From Pseudomonadota bacterium (GTDB lineage Bacteria > Desulfobacterota > Desulfobacteria > Desulfobacterales > RPRI01), in the NCBI GenBank assembly GCA_018830925.1, contig JAHJRK010000184.1, forward strand, positions 1 through 8,537: a stretch of DNA of 8,537 bases, given 5' to 3'. The notes under the pieces are model-generated. The model saw only the letters and a list, made by a program, of their open reading frames with translations. It did no database searches and was not told the DNA's origin. Below are positions 1 to 4,872 of the stretch, piece after piece. Every line of letters starts with the position of its first letter. Position 1 is the stretch's first letter. The position numbers and the translations under genes were made by a program.

Positions 1-1
1 A

Positions 2-142
2 GGGCTTCCGTATTTTATTTTTCCTGAAAAGATGAAAGGCTGGATGGTAAAGATTATCGAAATGCATGAAGGCGCGCTGCGATGGGTCGGCTTTACTCTA
101 ATGCTTGCCGGTCTTCTCCTGGTTTACCTGGGGAGACTGTAG
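2..142 (+). CDS. DUF2065 (YjeT-like) small membrane protein, 3' end
   Basis: The last 46 codons of a gene whose 5' end lies before the window, ending at TAG 140-142. The readable protein begins GLPYFIFPEKMKGW, continues through a short polar stretch and ends in a hydrophobic helix (VGFTLMLAGLLLVYLGRL). This is the architecture of DUF2065 proteins such as E. coli YjeT: about 60 residues, two membrane helices and a 'G..(Y/F)...P' turn after the first helix. Most of the first helix is missing here. Function is unknown; in E. coli the family member sits beside hflC. The stop lies 2 nt before the queA start, which suggests co-transcription and possibly translational coupling. Family assignment rests on pattern recognition of a partial sequence. 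Confidence 0.7.
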   Translation, partial: GLPYFIFPEKMKGWMVKIIEMHEGALRWVGFTLMLAGLLLVYLGRL

Positions 143-144
143 GC

Positions 145-1209
145 GTGTTTTACCTGTCCGATTATGATTATGAACTCCCTGAAGAATCCATAGCACAAAA
201 ACCGGCATTCTGCAGGGACAGGTCGAAACTGCTGCTTCTTGACAAAAATACCGGAAAGATATCCCACCATGAATTTTTTGAGATTTGCGATTTTATTTCA
301 TCAAAAGATGTTCTTGTAATAAACAACACCAGGGTAATTCCAGGGCGGTTATTTGGAAATAAGGATACCGGAGGGAAAGCCGAGGTCCTTATTCTGGATT
401 TTGCGGGAGGGATAAGGGATGAGGCTGATAAAGGGGCCTTTACTTGCGAATGCCTTGTAAAAACTTCAAAACCGCCCAGACCCGGCTCCTTAATCTTCTT
501 TGACAAAGAATTAAAGGCGGAAGTGATTAATGCAAAAGAGGGAATCTACCTGCTGAAATTTTCCTCTCCCGCTGATTTCGAGGATGTCATTAATGAAATA
601 GGAGATGTGCCGCTTCCTCCGTACATAAAGCGGAATAATGGCGGAAACGAGTCTTGGGATGACAAAACATCCTACCAGACTGTATATGCCGCACATAAAG
701 GAGCAGTTGCGGCGCCGACCGCGGGGCTTCATTTTTCAAAAGAGCTTCTTGAAAGAATAAAATCAAAGGGCGTCAGAATTGCCGAAATTACCCTGCATGT
801 CGGCTATGGAACATTTCTCCCGGTAAGAGTATCGGATATACGGGAGCATAAGATACATTCGGAAAGGTTTGAAATATCCGGTGATGCGGCCAGTGCAATA
901 AATAAGACCAGGGCTGAGGGAGGAAGGGTTGTAGCTGTTGGAACAACATGCGTCCGTACCCTCGAATACGCTTCCGACAGCAAGGGAAAAGTCATTGCCG
1001 GAAGCGCGCAATGCGACCTTTTTATATATCCGGGATACAGGTTTAAAACTGTTGACGCGATGATTACGAATTTTCATCTGCCGAAATCAACCCTTCTCAT
1101 GCTTGTATCTGCTTTTGCAGGAAGAGAAAGGGTTCTTTCCGCTTACATGGAAGCCATCTATAAAAGGTACAGATTTTACAGCTATGGTGATGCCATGTTT
1201 ATAGCTTAG
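145..1209 (+). CDS. queA: S-adenosylmethionine:tRNA ribosyltransferase-isomerase (QueA)
   Basis: QueA transfers and isomerises the ribosyl part of SAM onto 7-aminomethyl-7-deazaguanine at the wobble position of GUN-anticodon tRNAs, giving epoxyqueuosine, the penultimate step of queuosine synthesis in the cytoplasm. With GTG 145 as residue 1 the protein has 354 residues, normal for the family. It starts FYLSDYDYELPEESIAQKP, the typical QueA N-terminus. Further conserved blocks are NNTRVIPGRLFG (from residue 60), AAPTAGLHF (189-197), HVGYGTFLPV (from 218), GTTCVRTLE (from 266) and NFHLPKSTLLML (from 309). An ATG at 82 in the same frame would add 21 residues that lie inside the DUF2065 gene and resemble nothing in the family. 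GTG 145 is preceded by GGGGAG (130-135) at 9 nt spacing, so it is the better start. No intrinsic terminator is visible after the stop; a repeat element begins within 2 nt. Confidence 0.96.
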   Translation: MFYLSDYDYELPEESIAQKPAFCRDRSKLLLLDKNTGKISHHEFFEICDFISSKDVLVINNTRVIPGRLFGNKDTGGKAEVLILDFAGGIRDEADKGAFTCECLVKTSKPPRPGSLIFFDKELKAEVINAKEGIYLLKFSSPADFEDVINEIGDVPLPPYIKRNNGGNESWDDKTSYQTVYAAHKGAVAAPTAGLHFSKELLERIKSKGVRIAEITLHVGYGTFLPVRVSDIREHKIHSERFEISGDAASAINKTRAEGGRVVAVGTTCVRTLEYASDSKGKVIAGSAQCDLFIYPGYRFKTVDAMITNFHLPKSTLLMLVSAFAGRERVLSAYMEAIYKRYRFYSYGDAMFIA

Positions 1210-1210
1210 A

Positions 1211-1423
1211 ACCAGGATTCAAGGATTCAAGTGAACTGCTGAGAGATTATAAAGAATTAAAGGTTTGGCAAAAGTCCTATCAACTATGGCTGAAAATTTA
1301 TAAGGCAACGAAAACATTTCCCAAAAATGATGGCTTCGGCTTAACATCCCTAACATAATAAAATAATTTGAAAACAAACACTTGAACCCTCAAATCCTCG
1401 AATCCTCGAATCCTGGACCCCTT
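1211..1423 (+). repeat. Decayed S23-type (four-helix-bundle) element, copy A
   Basis: The block has inverted ends. The left end (1211-1233) reads CCAGGATTCAAGGATTCAAG. The right end (1379-1423), reverse-complemented, is CCAGGATTCGAGGATTCGAG followed by another GGATTTGA/GGGTTCAA step ending CAAGTG. The arms are therefore the same sequence with a different number of 8-bp GGATTCRA-like units. Between them is a broken four-helix-bundle gene (separate entry). The 3' end (AAAACAAACACTTGAA at 1372-1387 and GAATCCTGGACCCCTT at 1408-1423) recurs exactly, reverse-complemented, at 7841-7869. The two loci are thus copies of one element in opposite orientations. The inverted ends would let a transcript fold into a long stem, as the rRNA intervening sequences that carry S23 genes do; that parallel is inference. 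Confidence 0.75.
1242..1358 (+). pseudogene. Four-helix-bundle protein (S23 ribosomal protein/IVP family) remnant, N-terminal part
   Basis: The frame reads RDYKELKVWQKSYQLWLKIY, then KATKTFPKNDGFGLTSLT and a stop (TAA 1356-1358). RDYKELKVWQKS...L...IYK.TK.FP....(F/Y)GLTSQ is the hallmark first helix and turn of the 'four helix bundle protein' family, the proteins encoded in 23S rRNA intervening sequences and related to the Avd proteins of diversity-generating retroelements. Intact members have about 115-125 residues; only about 38 remain. No ATG in frame with a ribosome binding site is visible at the front, and the usual continuation (SQIRRAA..IP.NIAEG) is missing. After GLTS the DNA jumps to sequence matching the extreme C-terminal part of such a gene (compare the copy at 7866-7976). 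This is therefore an internal deletion, not a 3' truncation. It is almost certainly non-functional as a protein. Confidence 0.8.
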
Positions 1424-1431
1424 TCTTCCAG

Positions 1432-1638
1432 CTATCCCTTCATTTTGCATTCCTTGTCCCATTCGGGGCATGCTTTTTCCATATCGGTAGAATATTTAAG
1501 CACACAAGCACTGCATTCCATATCTATGTTAGGAGCATCACCGTATTTCTTTTTGATCTCTTCAGGCGATAAAACGGTTAAGTCGGTACATCCGCACTGC
1601 GGACATGATGTTTTTATCGTATAGCGTTTTTTCTCCAT
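1432..1638 (-). CDS. Small Cys-rich, zinc-ribbon-like protein of unknown function
   Basis: A 68-residue protein beginning MEKKRYTIKTSCPQCGCTDL. It has CPQCGC at residues 12-17 and a second knuckle C42-S-A-C45, with further cysteines at 57 and 64. Two CxxC pairs about 25 residues apart fit a small zinc ribbon; the extra cysteines could bind a second metal or be structural. It is charged, with no signal peptide or membrane segment, so it is probably cytoplasmic. The start is well supported: AGGAGG lies 6 nt before the ATG on the minus strand. The gene is convergent with queA and downstream of fumC in the same direction, with an inverted repeat in between, so co-transcription with fumC is uncertain. 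I do not recognise the family. The strong ribosome binding site and clean Cys spacing argue that it is a real gene. Confidence 0.72.
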   Translation of the reverse strand: MEKKRYTIKTSCPQCGCTDLTVLSPEEIKKKYGDAPNIDMECSACVLKYSTDMEKACPEWDKECKMKG

Positions 1639-1693
1639 CGATTTCCTCCTGTTTTTTTATAGTTTTTTTCAGGTTGTTTAGGCTGATGGCTGA

Positions 1694-1773
1694 AGGTATT
1701 TAGGCTTTGGACTGTTAGCCAGTTGTGTTTAAAAATAAATCCTACAGTCTAACAGCTTACAGCCTATACACCT
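1694..1773. repeat. Imperfect inverted repeat between fumC and the Cys-rich gene
   Basis: Two 30-nt arms (1694-1723 and 1744-1773) match as reverse complements at 22 of 30 positions by hand count, around a 20-nt AT-rich loop. The arms share AGGT, TAGGCT and CTGTTAG blocks. The same AGGCTGAA-like words also occur just to the left (1679-1697, aggctgatggctgaagg), so it is built from short degenerate repeats. It sits between the fumC stop and the next minus-strand gene, where a hairpin could slow or end transcription. No T-run of terminator quality directly follows either arm, so I call it a repeat and not a terminator. Confidence 0.5.
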
Positions 1774-1779
1774 GAGCAG

Positions 1780-3144
1780 TTATTTTAACAGCCGGTTTAA
1801 TAATTCTTCGGGTAGAATTTTTTCCTCCACTGCAATTTCTCTAATCGTCTTTCCTGTCTCATGGGCCTTTCTTGCGATTTCAGCGGCCCGGTCATAACCT
1901 GTGTAGGGTACAAGAAGTGTTGCAAGAGCGAGGCTTTTATCGATATTCGATGCGCATTTTGCGGCATTTGCAGATATCCCTGATATGCATTTGCCTGCGA
2001 AGAGATCCGCCGCCCGCGAAATTAAAGTTATTGACTGCAGAAGATTGTAAGCTATCACCGGAAGCATTGCGTTGAGTTCGAAATTGCCCGACTGGGCTCC
2101 AAGCATAATTGTTGTATCGTTTCCGATTACCTGGGCCGCTGCCTGAATAACTGCTTCTGGAATGACAGGGTTTACTTTTCCGGGCATCATGGATGAACCG
2201 GGTTGAAGCGAAGGAATGTTTATCTCGCCTATTCCACACCTTGGGCCTGAAGAAAGCCACCTTATATCATTTGCCGTTTTGATTAAGATGACCGCAATTG
2301 CTTTTAACGCACCGCTTGTTTCCATAGAGGCATTTTGAGCGGATTGGGCTGCGAAATGGTTCCTGGCCTCTTTAAATGGAATGCCGGTATTTTCAGCTAT
2401 CATGGCTATGACTTTTTTTGCGAATTCAGGATGAGCGTTTAATCCTGTTCCTACGGCTGTTCCGCCTAGTGCAAGCTCGAAAAGGTTTTTCTGCGCAATT
2501 TTTATTCCTGATATGCCAAGCTCAATCTGCCTTTCATATCCTGAGAACTCCTGCCCGAGAGTTACCGGAAGTGCGTCCTGCAGGTGGGTCCTTCCGATCT
2601 TTTTTATATTCCTGAATTCCTTTTTCTTTCCGGCAAGCGCCTTTAAAAGAGAATCAAGAGATGGAATCAGACAATCTTTTATGAGAATGGAAGCTGAAAT
2701 ATGCATGGCAGAAGGTATGACGTCGTTGCTTGACTGGCAAAGATTAACATGGTCATTGGGATGAACAGGTGCTTTTCCTCCTTTTCTGCCCGTGATAATC
2801 TCATTTGCCCTTGAGGATATGACTTCGTTCATATTCATATGGACAGAGGTTCCTGAGCCTGTCTGAAATACGTCAACGATAAATTGATCGTCAAATTTTC
2901 CATCCATCACTTCATCTGCAGCTTTGACTATGGCTTTTGATATTTGTTTGCTTAACAAGCCGAGGTCCCGGTTGACCACGGCGGAATATTTTTTTAAAAG
3001 AGCAAGAGAATGTATAAAGGAGGAAGGAAAGGTAAGGCCGCTTACAGGAAAATTGTCAATCGCTCTTTGTGTTTGCGGCCCGTAGTAAGCCTTTTCCGGA
3101 ACAAGAACCGTTCCCATCGAATCTTTTTCCTTGACGAATTTCAT
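1780..3144 (-). CDS. fumC: Class II fumarate hydratase (FumC)
   Basis: An oxygen-stable, iron-free fumarase that reversibly hydrates fumarate to L-malate in the TCA cycle; it is a cytoplasmic homotetramer. The 454-residue length is typical. Visible motifs are TGSGTS followed by MNMNEV, HPNDHVNLCQSSNDVIPSAM from H128 (the HPND loop), GRTHLQDA with the catalytic-base histidine at 187, ALGGTAVGTGLN, and the family signature GSSMMPGKVNP at 316-326 with the catalytic serine at 318. IRWLSSGPRCGIGEI just before the signature favours fumarase over aspartate ammonia-lyase, the nearest alternative. On the minus strand the ATG is preceded by AAGGA about 8 nt upstream. It is divergent from the M48 protease gene across a 237-nt intergenic region containing an inverted repeat; I see no confident promoter for it. 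All key residues are present and nothing suggests decay. Confidence 0.95.
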   Translation of the reverse strand: MKFVKEKDSMGTVLVPEKAYYGPQTQRAIDNFPVSGLTFPSSFIHSLALLKKYSAVVNRDLGLLSKQISKAIVKAADEVMDGKFDDQFIVDVFQTGSGTSVHMNMNEVISSRANEIITGRKGGKAPVHPNDHVNLCQSSNDVIPSAMHISASILIKDCLIPSLDSLLKALAGKKKEFRNIKKIGRTHLQDALPVTLGQEFSGYERQIELGISGIKIAQKNLFELALGGTAVGTGLNAHPEFAKKVIAMIAENTGIPFKEARNHFAAQSAQNASMETSGALKAIAVILIKTANDIRWLSSGPRCGIGEINIPSLQPGSSMMPGKVNPVIPEAVIQAAAQVIGNDTTIMLGAQSGNFELNAMLPVIAYNLLQSITLISRAADLFAGKCISGISANAAKCASNIDKSLALATLLVPYTGYDRAAEIARKAHETGKTIREIAVEEKILPEELLNRLLK

Positions 3145-3195
3145 TAAATAATCCTTATCCAGTGCGGTTAAAATAAAAATAGTGTTCTAAAGATG

Positions 3196-3277
3196 TATGA
3201 TGGTCTCGTAAAAGTCATATGCGAATGGATTTGAGATTATTGAGTGAGCATATTTAGACTTTTACAAAACTATCATA
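3196..3277. repeat. Inverted repeat in the fumC / M48 divergent region
   Basis: The left arm (3196-3222) and right arm (3248-3277) are reverse complements of each other. Both contain TATGAT, GTAAAAGTC and ATATGC in the same order, and the first 21 positions match at 18 after reverse complementing. The right arm has 3 extra nt before ATATGC, and the spacer is 25 nt. The right arm ends 6 nt before the -35 box of the M48 promoter, so a bound protein or an extruded hairpin could affect that promoter. A dispersed palindromic intergenic repeat is equally possible. Confidence 0.55.
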
Positions 3278-3282
3278 TATGG

Positions 3283-3311
3283 TTGACACGAAAAAGCCTC
3301 TCTCTTATTAT
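3283..3311 (+). promoter_or_regulatory. Sigma-70-type promoter for the M48 protease gene
   Basis: A perfect -35 box TTGACA (3283-3288), an optimal 17-nt spacer and TATTAT (3306-3311, one mismatch to TATAAT). The predicted transcription start is near 3318, giving a leader of about 64 nt before ATG 3382. This suggests constitutive housekeeping expression, and it probably also feeds glnE downstream. Confidence 0.75.
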
Positions 3312-3381
3312 GTATAAAAGATTACAGATAGTTCGTCAACTCAGTCTTTATTCTATATGATAATTATCTCCCGGAGGGGAA

Positions 3382-4728
3382 ATGAAAAAAATCCATTTGA
3401 ATTATAATAACATTCCTGTGTTAACCCGCAGAAAGTTTTTATGGCTTTCTTCTGCTGCCGCAGCCGGCATTTTAGCGGGATGCGCGACAGATCCGATTAC
3501 CGGTCAAACCCAGCTTATGCTTGTTTCCGAAGAATCCGAAGTGCAGATTGACAGGAAGAATTCGCCCCACCAGTTTTCCTCAGATTACGGAATTATTCAG
3601 GATAAAGCATTAAACAGCTATATAAACCGGACCGGGGAAAAGATCGCTTCGGTAACCCATCGCCCGAAAATGCCTTATTCATTTCAATGCGTCAACGCCG
3701 CATATGTCAACGCTTATGCCTTTCCGGGCGGAAGCATTGCCGCAACAAGAGGGATTCTTGTTAATCTGGATAATGAAGCGGAGCTTGCAGCATTGCTCGG
3801 CCACGAGCTTGGGCATGTGAATGCAAGGCATACCGCCGAGCAGATGTCAAAGGGAGTTCTTACCTCGGTCATGATAGGTGGAATCTCGGCATATGCCGGC
3901 ACAAAGAGCCCGGCATACGGGAAGATCGCCGAAGGCATTGGAATGATGGGTTCAGGGATGCTTCTTGCTTCTTACAGCAGGGATAATGAGCGTGAAGCGG
4001 ACGCCCTGGGAATGGAGTACATGGTAAAGGCCGGTTACAGTCCGAACGGGTTTATCGGCCTTATGGATATGCTGAAAAAAATGTCGAAGAATAAACCGGG
4101 CACAATAGCGCTTATGTTTTCCACTCACCCGATGAGCGATGAAAGGTACGGCACGGCCGTCAAAAACGCGGAAAATATTTACGGATCTTCACGAAAATTG
4201 CCTCTTTACAGAGATCGTTATATGGATAACACCGCAAGGTTGAGGGCTCTCAAACCTGCAATCGAAGAGATACAGAACGGGGATTCGGAGATGGGGAAAC
4301 AGAATTACAGAAATGCCGAAACTCATTTCAATAAGGCGCTCTCGATTGCGCCCGATGATTATGCGGGGCTTGTCATGATGTCAAAGTGCCTTTTGATTCA
4401 GGAGAAATACAGCGAAGCATTAAGATACGCGGAAACAGCAAAGGGTGTATATCCGGGAGAAGCCCAGGCGCATCAGATATCGGGTTTTGCCAGGATGAAG
4501 AAAAAGGATTTCGAATCCGCCTATGAGGAATTTAACAGTTATGAAAAAGCTCTTCCCGGCAATTCCGGTACAGTATTTTATAAAGGCTTTTGCAGGGAAG
4601 GCATGAAATATTTCAAAGAGTCGGCGGTTGAATATAACCGATATCTTCAGATGGAAAAAAGCGGCGATCAGGCGGCTTATGCCAACAAGCGCCTTGTTGA
4701 GTGGGGCTATATCAAGCAGGCAAAATAG
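3382..4728 (+). CDS. M48 family metalloprotease, Tat-type lipoprotein with TPR domain (BepA/YfgC-like)
   Basis: A zinc metallopeptidase of the M48 (BepA-like) group, whose studied members assemble or degrade outer-membrane proteins in the periplasm. The N-terminus carries a twin-arginine motif TRRKFLWL (15-22), a short hydrophobic stretch and a lipobox LAGC with the acylated cysteine at 34. It is therefore predicted to be exported by Tat and lipid-anchored. The peptidase core shows NAYAFPGGSIAATRG (G116, G117), the zinc site HELGH (H141, E142, H145) and the third ligand in E203-R-E-A-D207. STHPMSDER follows. Residues about 300-435 look like three to four TPR helix pairs (A..HF.KAL...P, YSEAL.YA, F..A...Y..Y), as in BepA. 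The length of 448 is near BepA's. The start is supported by GGAGG (3373-3377), 4 nt before the ATG. The same-strand gene glnE follows after 144 nt of palindrome. The substrate cannot be told from sequence. Confidence 0.92.
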   Translation: MKKIHLNYNNIPVLTRRKFLWLSSAAAAGILAGCATDPITGQTQLMLVSEESEVQIDRKNSPHQFSSDYGIIQDKALNSYINRTGEKIASVTHRPKMPYSFQCVNAAYVNAYAFPGGSIAATRGILVNLDNEAELAALLGHELGHVNARHTAEQMSKGVLTSVMIGGISAYAGTKSPAYGKIAEGIGMMGSGMLLASYSRDNEREADALGMEYMVKAGYSPNGFIGLMDMLKKMSKNKPGTIALMFSTHPMSDERYGTAVKNAENIYGSSRKLPLYRDRYMDNTARLRALKPAIEEIQNGDSEMGKQNYRNAETHFNKALSIAPDDYAGLVMMSKCLLIQEKYSEALRYAETAKGVYPGEAQAHQISGFARMKKKDFESAYEEFNSYEKALPGNSGTVFYKGFCREGMKYFKESAVEYNRYLQMEKSGDQAAYANKRLVEWGYIKQAK

Positions 4729-4869
4729 TTTCCATCCGGAAATGGCCCTTTTGTGCGATCTCGGTGTCAATCTGCGGGATTTCTTGTGCGGCATACATTG
4801 CTGTATGCCTCCGCGCAATCCCTTGATTTCCTTGAGCTTGCCCAAAATTGCCTATTTCCGAATTGGAAA
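4729..4869. repeat. Nested 141-bp palindrome between the M48 gene and glnE
   Basis: It starts at the base after the M48 stop and ends 3 nt before ATG 4873. Three symmetric levels share one centre near 4799.5. The outer arms TTTCCATCCGGAAATGGCC (from 4729) and, reverse-complemented, TTTCCAATTCGGAAATAGGC (4850-4869) match well. The middle pair is GGGATT (4776-4781) with AATCCC (4817-4822). The inner perfect 7-bp stem GGCATAC (4790-4796) and GTATGCC (4803-4809) closes a 6-nt loop. The shared centre shows this is one structure, not chance hairpins. The right outer arm includes the GGAA that would serve as the glnE ribosome binding site. No T-run follows, so an intrinsic terminator is unlikely. 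It resembles a REP/BIME-like dispersed intergenic repeat; whether it recurs elsewhere in the genome cannot be seen here. Confidence 0.75.
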
Positions 4870-4872
4870 CAG

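Noticed and set aside
82..144. Upstream ATG 82 as the queA start
   Set aside because: The extra 21 residues overlap the DUF2065 gene in another frame and precede the canonical QueA N-terminus. GTG 145 has a ribosome binding site at good spacing.
1382..1624. An 80-codon plus-strand frame opposite the Cys-rich gene
   Set aside because: It begins inside the repeat edge of copy A and is antisense to the well-supported minus-strand gene; the peptide looks random.
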